The notes below the pieces were generated by a model that saw only the letters and a program-made list of their open reading frames with translations, did not search any database and was not told where the DNA came from. A stretch of DNA of 64,000 bases from a virus. Position numbers and translations under genes: made by a program. Shown here one piece after another: positions 1-8,775 of the stretch; the stretch's first letter is position 1, and every line of letters starts with the position of its first letter. The DNA is taken from the IMG/VR virus record IMGVR_UViG_3300025869_000007, positions 1-64,000 of that record; one strand, written 5' to 3'.

Positions 1-37
1 AATGGAAAAAAAACTAAAACTTTTTTCTAAAAAGGTA

Positions 38-69
38 TTGACAAATATATAAGTTTGTGGTTTTATTAT
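38..69 (+). promoter_or_regulatory. TTGACA promoter, leaderless type
   Basis: TTGACA lies at 38-43 after an A-rich tract (AAAAAGG just upstream), and a TATTAT -10-like box lies at 64-69, a long spacer of about 20 nt. The string GGTTTTATTA at 59-68 sits at exactly the same offset from TTGACA as in the promoter at 61202. The ATG of the first gene starts 36 nt after the first T of the -35 box, so transcription would begin at or next to the start codon. It is the only visible promoter for the head-gene operon that follows. Confidence 0.7.
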
Positions 70-73
70 AACC

Positions 74-259
74 ATGAACAACACAACAATTACAACAATA
101 AACATAAACACTTTTACAGGCTCAATTCCAACAGGTCACGACCTAGTGGTTTTTGAAAAAAACAACCCTAGTTCTGCTCTAGTTCTTTATGGATTTGATG
201 AAGTAGGAATGTTTGATTTACAGTTTAAAAATCCTACTTATGGGTTTGCTAAAAATTAA
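74..259 (+). CDS. small hypothetical protein, 61 aa
   Basis: Unrecognised 61-residue protein. It begins MNNTT, the same ATGAACAAC start seen at other leaderless genes in this window (48938, 49613, 51745), and is rich in Thr, Asn and Ile at the N-terminus. There is no Shine-Dalgarno, because the TTGACA promoter places the start codon at about +1. Its stop codon overlaps the next ATG (TAATG). Confidence 0.7.
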   Translation: MNNTTITTININTFTGSIPTGHDLVVFEKNNPSSALVLYGFDEVGMFDLQFKNPTYGFAKN

Positions 260-399
260 TGAAATTTTTAAATCCAACAATATACAACTTTTATGTTCCG
301 CTTTGGAAAAGAATTTGTATTGCTATTAGTTTTAAAATCAGCCTTGATATAGGTGGCAGAGTTCTTTGGAAACTTGCGCCTTACTCAATGGTTGGATGA
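259..399 (+). CDS. small hypothetical protein, 46 aa
   Basis: This short frame is open between two gene overlaps. Its ATG (259) overlaps the previous stop and its TGA (397-399) overlaps the next ATG (396). The product is basic and aromatic, with a hydrophobic stretch around residues 18-30 that might touch a membrane. No family is recognised. The double stop-start coupling is the main reason to believe it. Confidence 0.5.
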   Translation: MKFLNPTIYNFYVPLWKRICIAISFKISLDIGGRVLWKLAPYSMVG

Positions 400-896
400 A
401 AAATACAGGTAAAAATTTAGAAAAGTGGATAGAAATAGAGGCTAAAAAATACGAGCAACAAGATAAGTTATTGCTTCGTAAGGTTGATCCACCAAGTTTT
501 TCAAGAGTGTTTAAGGGAAAGACAATTCACACTTTATTACCTAATCCTTTTCCTGACTTCATTGGAAGCACCAAACAAGGTACTACAATTTGCATAGAGG
601 CAAAAAGCACAAAAGAAAAAAGACTATCATTTGGCAAAAGCGGATTAAGGCAAAAGCAGTTAGATGACTTGAGGGCATTTGCAAGGTTTGGTGCTATTTG
701 TGGAATAATATGGGATTGCGGAAAGTTTTATTGGGTTACTTTGTCAGACATAGAAAGTGCAGAAAAATCAGGACGCAAGTCTGTAAAGCCTGAGCATTGT
801 AGGGAGATTAAATCAGAGAATGGTCATGTAATAGATTTTTATCCATGCTTAAAGCAAACTATGACATTTACGGAATGGCAAACATCTCGCTTTTAA
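396..896 (+). CDS. RecU-like PD-(D/E)XK Holliday junction resolvase
   Basis: A 166-residue protein with the RecU/VRR-like nuclease signature: PFPDFIG (Asp54) followed by ICIEAK (Glu68, Lys70), the D...ExK metal site. RecU-type enzymes cut four-way DNA junctions, and in phages they resolve branched replication intermediates before packaging. ATG 396 is chosen because it overlaps the preceding TGA as ATGA; an upstream in-frame TTG at 366 would overlap that gene more and has no support. A position directly before the portal fits a role in preparing DNA for packaging. The family call is good; junction resolution itself is inferred. Confidence 0.75.
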   Translation: MKNTGKNLEKWIEIEAKKYEQQDKLLLRKVDPPSFSRVFKGKTIHTLLPNPFPDFIGSTKQGTTICIEAKSTKEKRLSFGKSGLRQKQLDDLRAFARFGAICGIIWDCGKFYWVTLSDIESAEKSGRKSVKPEHCREIKSENGHVIDFYPCLKQTMTFTEWQTSRF

Positions 897-920
897 AAAA
901 AATTATACTATTATTAAAGA

Positions 921-3023
921 ATGAGTATTTTAGACAGCATCAAGCAAAGATTTTCTACACAAACAAAAAGCGCACCAAGGTTTAGCGGATTTGACGCTGA
1001 AGAAAATAGAAAAATATTTGAGCATCTTGAAAGATTAGCAGGAGTAAAAGTTGACAGGATAGCAGACTACGATAGTTATTTTGATGCAACCTTGGGTAAG
1101 GTATGGGCATCATACAGAGCGTGTGACATGGTTGCTAGTGTAGTATCTAATGTAAGCTATCAGTTGGTGGATCAAAATGGAAACCCTAAAGTAGACAAAG
1201 AAATACAAAGAAGCTTAACGCACCCAAATACACACGAAACATTTAGAGAATTAATATACATAACTGCAATGCAGTTAAAAATGACAGGAAATGCCTATTG
1301 GTATAAAGAAAGAAAAACATTAGGAGGTGAGTTTGAATTAATTCCTTTGTACCCTCAGTATGTAAAAATTATACCTGACCCAAAGAAAAAAATAGGCAAA
1401 TACGAATACACTAGAAATGGTGCTACAACTTACTACAAACCTGATCAGATTATTCATTTTAAAAAACCTAATCCTGCTGATCCTATTTTAGGGATAGGAG
1501 ATATAGAGGCGTCAGAAGTTTTGTTTCAGGACTTTTTAAATCAAGGTCAAATAAGAACAAAAGGACTAGAGAGGGGAAACATTCCTGCGGGTGTTTTGGT
1601 TAGAGAAGAGTATGACGGAGATGAAGCAGAATGGGAAAGAGCCAAGTCATCTTGGGAGAAAAAATACATAGGAAAAACAAGAGGATCAGGTGGCATTGCA
1701 TGGCTTACAGGAAAATGGAATTTTTTAAAAATTGGCGTTACTCCTCAAGAGCAAGAATCTATTGAGTTTGAAAAGAAAACAGAACGAGAAATATTTTTAG
1801 CACATGGAGTTCCTGCAAGTATCGCAGGGTTTGAAAATGCAACTAATTATGCTACAGCAAGGCAGGACTACATAAACTTTACAAGGTTTACTTGCTTACC
1901 TTTAGTTCAATTAATATTTGCAAGAATTAATGATCCTGACGAGTGGATTAAAACAAAAAATGAAAATTATGAAGTAGAATTTCAAATAGATGGATTGTTA
2001 GATGTAGAACAAATAGTAAAAGACTATAAACCTTTGGTTGATTGCGGTGCTATGTCACTAAATGAATTAAGACTAAGATGCGGTTTGAAAACCACAGAAA
2101 ACCCTGATCATGATAATTATTACACAGATTCTTCTACATTAACTCTTGAAAATGTTACAAATGCAGTACCTGATGTTGAGCAAGAAATAAACATACCGCA
2201 AGAGCAGATAACACAGCCTGAAGCTCAAGAGAATGAAGCAGAGGATGAGGAAGACGATGAAGAAGAAAAAGCCTTAGATGGAGTGTATGGTGAAAAGGTA
2301 GAATCAGTACCTTCTTATGTCAGTAAGAATGCAAGCAGGGGACTAGAGTTAAGAAGCAAATACGGAGGTGGTGGATTGACACCTAAAACCATAAGAGAAG
2401 CTAGGCTAATGTCTAGGGGCGAAGTTTCTGACAGTAAAGTAATAAGAATGAGCGCTTGGTTTCTTAGGCATGAAAGCGATTTAGAAAGCCCTAAGGCAAA
2501 CGCATATCTAAGAGGAGAGACAGATAGACCTACAGCAGGACAAGTAGCATGGCTATTATGGGGTGGCGACTTAGGTAAAAGCAATAGAATGCGCGCACAG
2601 AAGTGGGCAGAAAGACAAGCAAATAGGGTTAGGGATGAAGCAAGTTTAGAAAAAGTTGTAGATATAAAATCTATAAAGTCTAAATCATGGAAATACAACG
2701 AGTTTGGATACATTAAAGCTACCTCTCAAAATGCAAAAAGAGCATTAGCATATTTAGACACACATAAACCTAATTGGAGTGATTCTAAAATGTTTAATGG
2801 TATTTATTCAGTACCTGAGCTTAGGGGCATAGCAAGTGTTCTAGCTAGAAGAGTTAATGTCAGCTACAGAAGTATGTGTAAAATTGCCAATGCAAATCGA
2901 GCAGGAGAAAAAGAATTAGGAAGAGCAGAAGATGATACATATGAAAATGTGGATTCATTAATTTTAGATATGCTTGGAGGACTTACTTTTGTAAGGTGGG
3001 CAAGTGAAGAAGTTGGAGACTAA
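921..3023 (+). CDS. HK97-type portal protein with C-terminal extension
   Basis: Residues 1 to about 430 look like an HK97-family portal, the dodecameric ring through which DNA enters and leaves the head. Supporting stretches include LIYITAMQLKMTGNAYWYK, YKPDQIIHFKKPNP and the membrane-distal region with NATNYATARQDYI. An acidic linker (residues about 430-455) leads to a long extension not typical of portals. It has a segment with GGGGLTPKTIREARLM and QVAWLLWGGDLG (about 470-560), then a domain (about 598-690) that resembles residues 145-233 of the protease at 5142. Start ATG 921 has only a weak AAAGA upstream. The 3' end overlaps the next gene by 20 nt. Confidence 0.88.
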   Translation: MSILDSIKQRFSTQTKSAPRFSGFDAEENRKIFEHLERLAGVKVDRIADYDSYFDATLGKVWASYRACDMVASVVSNVSYQLVDQNGNPKVDKEIQRSLTHPNTHETFRELIYITAMQLKMTGNAYWYKERKTLGGEFELIPLYPQYVKIIPDPKKKIGKYEYTRNGATTYYKPDQIIHFKKPNPADPILGIGDIEASEVLFQDFLNQGQIRTKGLERGNIPAGVLVREEYDGDEAEWERAKSSWEKKYIGKTRGSGGIAWLTGKWNFLKIGVTPQEQESIEFEKKTEREIFLAHGVPASIAGFENATNYATARQDYINFTRFTCLPLVQLIFARINDPDEWIKTKNENYEVEFQIDGLLDVEQIVKDYKPLVDCGAMSLNELRLRCGLKTTENPDHDNYYTDSSTLTLENVTNAVPDVEQEINIPQEQITQPEAQENEAEDEEDDEEEKALDGVYGEKVESVPSYVSKNASRGLELRSKYGGGGLTPKTIREARLMSRGEVSDSKVIRMSAWFLRHESDLESPKANAYLRGETDRPTAGQVAWLLWGGDLGKSNRMRAQKWAERQANRVRDEASLEKVVDIKSIKSKSWKYNEFGYIKATSQNAKRALAYLDTHKPNWSDSKMFNGIYSVPELRGIASVLARRVNVSYRSMCKIANANRAGEKELGRAEDDTYENVDSLILDMLGGLTFVRWASEEVGD

Positions 3024-4902
3024 GAGCTATGCTCCTGACGGAGGTTGGGATGCAGAAACTTATGAAAAACATGGGACAACTCTAATTTCAAATTTTTTAA
3101 AAATTCAGAAAAACCACAGAGTTACAGGCAAAGTAAGGCTAAAAAGATTTTTAAATAAATTATTTGAAAATCAAATTGAAGAAGTTATTAGAATTGCTGA
3201 AAACCAAGCAACTTTCAAAGCATACAAAACAGTTGATCCTTGGAACACTTCATTAACAAGAGTGTTTTCTTTAGGCGACTTTGAAGTAGCAGGAAATCTT
3301 CAAGCGATACAGGCAGACTCAATTAATGGGTCATATAATGATGCAAAGAGATTGCTAGGCGAAAAACCAAATTCAAGCTCAAAGCCACAAAACAGGCAAA
3401 GATCATACAAGATAGCAAGCAAGGTAACCAAGATAAATAACACTACGAGAAAAATTTTAAGGAACGAAATATCAAGATCAATAAAAGAGGGTATGACAGT
3501 TCCTGAAACTTCTATAAGACTGAGGAAAATGCTACCAAGAATGAAGAGAAGGATTCCAACTATTGTTAGGACGGAAATGAGTAGGGCTACAGACGAGGGC
3601 GTAAAGCAAGCAATGAAAGAGTCTCGGGTTATTACGCATTGTTCAGTAATGGGGTGCGAAAAAGAAGAGCCTTTATTTACATATAATGGATCGAGTACTT
3701 GCAATGTAGAAAATGTGCCAATAGCAGAAGTAGATGGCGTGGAGTTTCATATTAATCATACAGGAGCATGGGTGCCGAGTAAATTTAAGACGCAAGCACA
3801 GATAGCAAAAGAAACTCAACTACGATTAGATCAAGCAAGGCAAGCTAACCCAACTGCATTCCCATCAAAGCCTAGACAGTATTCTAGAGACAGTTTAGAC
3901 GCACATTCAAGAGCAGGAATATTCAATGAAAAAAGATCAGAAGTTCACTCTTCAATAAAGAATCAAATAACAGGCAATCAAACAGAAACAGGATGGGCAG
4001 GGGAAAAAGCTATATTACTATTGGGTGGAGCAATCGCCACGCAAAGCCTAAGAGATAAAAGAGAATTTAAAAACAACAACCCTAGTGGAAGACTGTCAGA
4101 GTCTGTTTATTTAGACCCTGATTTAATACTGCAAGAGCTTCCTGAGTATAAGCCAATGCAAAAAGCAAGCAGGATGGGAAGCTTTGAGCAAACAGATGCT
4201 TATTTGACAAAAGAAACAAGCCACATAAAGCAGGAGTTACTAGATGAGATAACCGCTATTGGGCTAACTGCAATCATTGAGGGAATCCATTCAGGGAGCA
4301 GAGAAAACTATGATAGGTTTTATGATAATTTAAAATCAGAAGGGCATAAATTAGAAGGTCATCTTCAGGTAAGTTCTTTCGCGCAGTCTTACAACGTAAA
4401 TAAAAGAAGTGCTGAAAAGTATGGAATAGAAGTTCCTGAGTACTTTATTCAGCGATCAGTAGAGTGCGTGTCAGAAGTGTTGATAAAAGTTAGAAGAGGA
4501 GTATTTAATAAATTTTATTTATATGATGATGAAGAAATAATTTTTAAATACGAAGAAGATAAAGCAAGCGTGTTAAAAAACGAACAGTTTCAGGCTTTTG
4601 TATTTAACTCTAGATACTTTTCGCATTTAGCACTAGAAGGAAATGATTTACCCTTTTTAAAGCACAAAGACATAATACATGACATAGATATAGCTAAAGC
4701 AAAAGACTCCCTAGAAGAGCCTGATGCAAAAGACTGTCAAATAATGGCTGTAGAAATTATTACAGGAGTTGATAAAAATGATAGCGACTTACAGCCTATG
4801 AATGAAGAATATGAAAAAGCATGGAGCATTTTAGAAAAACAAATCTCAGCAATAGAGTCCATAGGGAACAGGTTGGCATTCCAAAGGTATATAGAGAGCT
4901 AG
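3004..4902 (+). CDS. SPP1 gp7-like minor head protein fused to zeta-toxin-like domain
   Basis: GTG start inside the portal end; no in-frame ATG is available near it. Residues about 140-225 match the SPP1 gp7/Mu F head-morphogenesis family (TTRKILRNEISRSIKEG, PTIVRTEMSRATDEGVKQA, then a Cys pair). Such proteins bind the portal and enter the prohead. Residues about 330-495 follow the zeta-toxin/UDP-sugar-kinase order: LLLGGAIATQS at the P-loop position, YLDPDLILQELPEY, KQELLDEITAIGLTAIIEG, and a late VPEYFIQRSV. The Walker A GK[S/T] is missing, so ATP-dependent activity may be lost. The last 130 residues are unassigned. Confidence 0.75.
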   Translation: MKKLETKSYAPDGGWDAETYEKHGTTLISNFLKIQKNHRVTGKVRLKRFLNKLFENQIEEVIRIAENQATFKAYKTVDPWNTSLTRVFSLGDFEVAGNLQAIQADSINGSYNDAKRLLGEKPNSSSKPQNRQRSYKIASKVTKINNTTRKILRNEISRSIKEGMTVPETSIRLRKMLPRMKRRIPTIVRTEMSRATDEGVKQAMKESRVITHCSVMGCEKEEPLFTYNGSSTCNVENVPIAEVDGVEFHINHTGAWVPSKFKTQAQIAKETQLRLDQARQANPTAFPSKPRQYSRDSLDAHSRAGIFNEKRSEVHSSIKNQITGNQTETGWAGEKAILLLGGAIATQSLRDKREFKNNNPSGRLSESVYLDPDLILQELPEYKPMQKASRMGSFEQTDAYLTKETSHIKQELLDEITAIGLTAIIEGIHSGSRENYDRFYDNLKSEGHKLEGHLQVSSFAQSYNVNKRSAEKYGIEVPEYFIQRSVECVSEVLIKVRRGVFNKFYLYDDEEIIFKYEEDKASVLKNEQFQAFVFNSRYFSHLALEGNDLPFLKHKDIIHDIDIAKAKDSLEEPDAKDCQIMAVEIITGVDKNDSDLQPMNEEYEKAWSILEKQISAIESIGNRLAFQRYIES

Positions 4903-4958
4903 AGTTTGATTGGGCATTGACATTGGCGTGGATGTGGGACACACAAGATGTTATTCTA

Positions 4959-4988
4959 TTGACGCACTTTCATTAGACTGAATACAAA
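4959..4988 (+). promoter_or_regulatory. TTGACGCA-type promoter
   Basis: TTGACGCAC at 4959-4967, an 18-nt spacer after TTGACG, and TACAAA at 4983-4988. The same nonamer or octamer with an 18-nt spacer occurs at 7062, 11229 and 27130 before structural genes and on the minus strand at 60478. Transcription would start near 4995, upstream of a terminator-like hairpin at 5024. Confidence 0.55.
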
Positions 4989-5023
4989 CAAACAAGCAAA
5001 CTGAGTGGTATCGGGTTGCAATG

Positions 5024-5061
5024 CCATCTAAGATTTGGGGTAGTCTTAGGTGGTTTTTTTT
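5024..5061 (+). terminator. intrinsic terminator or attenuator in leader
   Basis: Ten paired bases, CCATCTAAGA at 5024-5033 against TCTTAGGTGG at 5044-5053 (one G-T pair), a 10-nt loop, and a run of eight T at 5054-5061. It stands between the promoter at 4959 and the protease gene at 5142, so it would give either a short RNA of about 65 nt or attenuation. The left arm together with GGGTTGCA at 5013-5020 can also pair with 5109-5125 (CCTTAGATGCAAACCC). Confidence 0.7.
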
Positions 5062-5141
5062 GCTTGATGCAAATTGAAGGAGTGAAATAAATTTAAAAAA
5101 TATTACTAACCTTAGATGCAAACCCGCTCTTTTACTAAGCT

Positions 5142-7007
5142 ATGAAAAAATTACAAGTATCGTTTGATTACAAAAATCCTTCTTTAAGTCGTTCTAAATT
5201 TAGAATGCTTCCATTTACTTATGTGGAAAGTTTAAAGAAAACTTATTCCTTTTTATGGAATGCAGGAATATCTGAGTTAGCAGATGATGCATTTGAAGTG
5301 TGGAGTCAGCATGAAAAAGGCGAGAATGTAAACTTTGACAAGTGGGTAAGCCAAAGAGAAAAATACGGTGATCTTCACGCTATAGATGTTAATCACTTGC
5401 TTCGTGAAAAAATTACTCCACGAAATGCAGGAACATTTATATCTTTAATTAAGTGGGGAATAATACCGCACTTTGGTATTCAAAAAACAAAAAGTCTTAT
5501 TGCAGAATTAATTGATAGCGATTGGACAATGGGAAGAGTTAAATTTGAAAAAACTTTTAATGACTATCCTTCTACAGCAATAGAAAATGCTAAGCGCGCA
5601 TTAGCTCAGCTAGACACAAAGGCAGGGAAGAGGGTTGCTAATGTATTTGCATCTCATGTAGCAAGAAAGTTTGCACAAGGATATAAGTTTACTTTTGCAG
5701 AAATTCAAAAAATTGCATCTTTTATTACTCATAAATCTCTTGCAGGAAAAACTTATGAAGATAATGCAAGCTCTATAGTATGGGACTGCTTAGGTGGAAC
5801 AAATGGAGTTATGTGGGCAAAGCGTAGAGCAGACAGCTTTCATAAAATGCCTGTTTTAGTAGAAATAGAAGGTTATAAGAAAGCAGACTGCCTAAGTAAT
5901 GAAACTTGCAACACTTGTCTTTTTGCTAAAAAAGGTTGGTGCGAACAGAAAAATGCACCAATTGTTGGAGACTATGTCTGTAAAGATTGGCAGGACAATG
6001 AAGATAAAGAAAACAGTAGCCTTATAGGAATGGATAGCGATGCAAGGAAACGCAGAAAACAACTAGAAGAAAGAGCAATTAATTTTAACAGAATTGCTTC
6101 CGTAAAAGCTAACAATCTTATTGCTAATAAAAAAGTAGGCAAAGAAGATGGTTACGAAAAGTCAGAGTACATTCAAAATTACGGATGGGAAGAATATTCT
6201 AAATGGTTCTTAGGTCAAAACACAGAGTATTCAAAACGCTCTTATAACAGATATGTATATCCTGTTACTGAAAACTTTGTTACTTTAAGCTTGGATGCAA
6301 TTAAAGCATCAAAAACAAAAGCGGGTCTACGTGGACACAGGCAAGTATTGGAAGAGTTGATTAAGCTTGAAGCACAATCTAAGCATATTCTTAGAATTGA
6401 AGAAACAGAAGATTCTTTAATTCTAGAGTTTGGGAAAGATCAAATACTAGCAAGTGAAGACGAAGAAGAAAGAGCAGTTGTAGATAAAGAAGAAAAATCT
6501 TTTAAATTTGCGAACAAAAGAAAGCCTACCTTTAAAGTCATTAAAGACGAAAGTGGTGCAATCATAGATTACCAAGATGTAAAGATTGCAGGGTACGGAT
6601 CAACTAATGAAGATGTAACCAAGGCAGACAGGACAGGTGACTACTTGAGAAAAGGAGCATTCAAAAAAACTATAAAAAAGTTTATGAACAATCCTGTAAT
6701 GCTCGCAGATCATTCTAATTCAACAAAGACGATTGTAGGTAAATACACTCATGTGGAAGAAGATGATAAAGGACTATACATTGAAGGAGCAGTAAGTAAT
6801 TCTCCTGAGCAAAAAAACATAAGATTTCAAGTAGCAGAGGGTAATCTGCAAACTATGAGTATAGGTGGCATCTTTAAATATGAAGAAGATGGAAAAGCAA
6901 TAGAAGAAGTAGACTTAATGGAGATTTCTTTAGTTGCTATACCTATGAATCCTGATGCAAGATTTGTGGTAAAAGAAGCAGGAGAAGATAAAATTGAAAA
7001 AAATTAA
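5142..7007 (+). CDS. HK97 prohead protease with long N-terminal extension
   Basis: The last ~140 residues are an HK97-family prohead protease: IAGYGSTNEDVTKADR, a catalytic His in PVMLADHSN, Ser in LQTMSIGG, and the closing EISLVAIPMNPDA. Such proteases cleave scaffold and the capsid delta domain during head maturation. The family is usually about 200 residues; this one has 621. The extra N-terminal part contains a domain (145-233, NAKRALAQLDT to GGTNGVMWAKRRA) resembling the portal C-terminus, and a Cys cluster at about 250-280 (CLSNETCNTCLF, GWCEQ, YVC) that may bind metal. It is preceded by a terminator-bearing leader. The start has no clear Shine-Dalgarno. Confidence 0.85.
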   Translation: MKKLQVSFDYKNPSLSRSKFRMLPFTYVESLKKTYSFLWNAGISELADDAFEVWSQHEKGENVNFDKWVSQREKYGDLHAIDVNHLLREKITPRNAGTFISLIKWGIIPHFGIQKTKSLIAELIDSDWTMGRVKFEKTFNDYPSTAIENAKRALAQLDTKAGKRVANVFASHVARKFAQGYKFTFAEIQKIASFITHKSLAGKTYEDNASSIVWDCLGGTNGVMWAKRRADSFHKMPVLVEIEGYKKADCLSNETCNTCLFAKKGWCEQKNAPIVGDYVCKDWQDNEDKENSSLIGMDSDARKRRKQLEERAINFNRIASVKANNLIANKKVGKEDGYEKSEYIQNYGWEEYSKWFLGQNTEYSKRSYNRYVYPVTENFVTLSLDAIKASKTKAGLRGHRQVLEELIKLEAQSKHILRIEETEDSLILEFGKDQILASEDEEERAVVDKEEKSFKFANKRKPTFKVIKDESGAIIDYQDVKIAGYGSTNEDVTKADRTGDYLRKGAFKKTIKKFMNNPVMLADHSNSTKTIVGKYTHVEEDDKGLYIEGAVSNSPEQKNIRFQVAEGNLQTMSIGGIFKYEEDGKAIEEVDLMEISLVAIPMNPDARFVVKEAGEDKIEKN

Positions 7008-7061
7008 TTTTATTAGAATCTAAATAAATTAATATTTTTTTTAATTATTTTCTAAAAACTC

Positions 7062-7091
7062 TTGACGCACAAAAAACTCTACTGAGATATT
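7062..7091 (+). promoter_or_regulatory. TTGACGCA-type promoter for capsid gene
   Basis: TTGACGCAC at 7062-7070, 18-nt spacer, GATATT at 7086-7091. Transcription is expected near 7098, giving a leader of about 33 AT-rich nucleotides with no Shine-Dalgarno before the capsid ATG at 7131. Confidence 0.6.
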
Positions 7092-7130
7092 GACGATAGA
7101 TTACTTAATTTTAACACTAAATTATTAGAA

Positions 7131-8711
7131 ATGACAAAGGCACAAAAACAGCGGTTCTTAGAACTTAAATCACTAGGCGTTGACATGAATGAAGCTCAAC
7201 AAGACGAATTTGACAAGTTAGCAGAAGTTGCTGTCAAGGCGGGTCTTGATCTTGAAACTCTTCAGGAAGTCGATCAAAGCTCTCTTACTGAGGCAGAACT
7301 TTCTCAAGTTATCAAGGGATGCGTTCAAGACGAATTATTCGGAATGAGCGAGCAAATCCAAGATAGGCTTGAAAACTCTGCTACCAAGGAAGACCTTGAA
7401 AGAGCAGTTAAAAAATATGCTTCCGAGCAAGTTAATGAAGACGAGTTAGTTGAAAAGATTAAATCTGCTCTTCCTAAATCAGAAGGCATTAACAAGGAAG
7501 AATTAGCTGAAGCATTTAAATCCGCTATTGGTGCGTTGCCTGTTAGCTCTAATCACGAATATCCTGTACAAGAGGAAACAAACATGACTATTGAAGTACC
7601 ATTTGGTAACAGTAAGGGTAACTTGACTGTAGCATCTAAACAGCTTCACAACATTTTAGTTGGTAAGCATCAAGATGACGGAATTACTGAAACTCAGCTT
7701 AAAAATGCTCGCACTAATTCACTAGGAAGAAAAACTCTTGCCTCAGGTGGAAGCGTAGACAGATCAGGGGGCTTATCAAGCGTAGGTGCTTCTCTTACTA
7801 ATGTAGACCTTTCTACTGCTCTTGAAGAAGCTGTATACAATGAGTCTGCTCTTGCAAACTTGATGAGATCGCAAGAAATTCAAATGCCTACGAATGTATT
7901 TGAAATTCCATTAATTAGCGCTCGTCCTGCCTTTGGTAAAGTTGCAGAAACCAAAAGTATTGGTGTCGGTGATCCTACGCTTGACATGAAGGTATTAACT
8001 TCTGTTAAATTTGCAGGACGCTCTGATTACTCTTACGAGTTGGATGATGATTCAATCATCGCAGTTCTTCCAATGTTACAAGATCAACTTGCTAAGGGCG
8101 CAGCCGATGCCTTAGAAAAATCAATTCTTTCTGCTCAAGTAAGAGATGATGCAGGTGCAGGACTTGCAACCACACTTGATACTTTTGATGTGGGCTTTCA
8201 GAGGCAAGCAGAAGCAGTAGCTACACACGTGGATGTAGGTGGAGTGCTTTTTAGTGGAGTTACGGCTGATATTGCAAATGCACGTGGTAAAATGGGAACA
8301 GCAGGAATTAAAGCTGAAGACCTTGCTCTTATACTTACCTCGAAAGCATATGGTGAGTTTGTTGGAGATACTTCTTTAATTACTTACGATAAACTTGGCG
8401 ATCAAGCAACCTTACTTACAGGTTCAGTTGGTCAAGTATTCGGAATTAATGTTCTTATATCTGATAACTTCCATATTACATCCGACTTCAATGTTGCAAA
8501 TGGTGGGTTTAATTCAAATGGTGGTACTGCTGTTATTGTTCACGGAATGCTTGTTCGTCCTTCTTCTTTCAAGATGGGTGTTCGTGGTCAGTTCCAAGTT
8601 GAGCAAGATAGAAATATCACAACTCAGACCAATCAGGTTGTAGCTTCTTTCCGTAGAGCAATGAATGTTATGGATACAGGTAATGCTCCTGCTATTCAGC
8701 TTGTTGGATAA
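7131..8711 (+). CDS. major capsid protein, HK97 fold
   Basis: A 526-residue protein. The N-terminal ~150 residues are charged, helical and coiled-coil-like (KQRFLELKSLGVDMNEAQQD, EELAEAFKSAIG), as expected for a delta or scaffold domain removed by the protease encoded just upstream. The rest matches HK97-fold capsid proteins: FEIPLISARPAFGKVAETKS, VKFAGRSDYSYELDDDS, DLALILTSKAYGEFV, GINVLISDNF, VRPSSFKMGVRGQFQVEQ. It has its own TTGACGCA promoter and a strong terminator, so it forms a single-gene unit. Codon choice (CTT, GCT, TCT) differs from the A-ending codons of its neighbours, consistent with high expression. Confidence 0.92.
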   Translation: MTKAQKQRFLELKSLGVDMNEAQQDEFDKLAEVAVKAGLDLETLQEVDQSSLTEAELSQVIKGCVQDELFGMSEQIQDRLENSATKEDLERAVKKYASEQVNEDELVEKIKSALPKSEGINKEELAEAFKSAIGALPVSSNHEYPVQEETNMTIEVPFGNSKGNLTVASKQLHNILVGKHQDDGITETQLKNARTNSLGRKTLASGGSVDRSGGLSSVGASLTNVDLSTALEEAVYNESALANLMRSQEIQMPTNVFEIPLISARPAFGKVAETKSIGVGDPTLDMKVLTSVKFAGRSDYSYELDDDSIIAVLPMLQDQLAKGAADALEKSILSAQVRDDAGAGLATTLDTFDVGFQRQAEAVATHVDVGGVLFSGVTADIANARGKMGTAGIKAEDLALILTSKAYGEFVGDTSLITYDKLGDQATLLTGSVGQVFGINVLISDNFHITSDFNVANGGFNSNGGTAVIVHGMLVRPSSFKMGVRGQFQVEQDRNITTQTNQVVASFRRAMNVMDTGNAPAIQLVG

Positions 8712-8738
8712 GAGCTAGGATTTAATCCTTTACAAATT

Positions 8739-8772
8739 AGCCTCCCTTGGGTAAACCTTGGGAGGCTTTTTT
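8739..8772 (+). terminator. intrinsic terminator after capsid gene
   Basis: AGCCTCCC at 8739-8746 pairs with GGGAGGCT at 8760-8767, followed by six T (8767-8772). The ATG of the next gene begins only three bases after the T-run, so downstream genes would receive read-through transcripts only. That would set a capsid-to-connector ratio. Confidence 0.85.
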
Positions 8773-8775
8773 ATT

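Noticed and set aside
366-395. TTG start for the RecU-like gene
   Set aside because: It overlaps the previous small frame much more; ATG 396 forms the ATGA coupling seen throughout.
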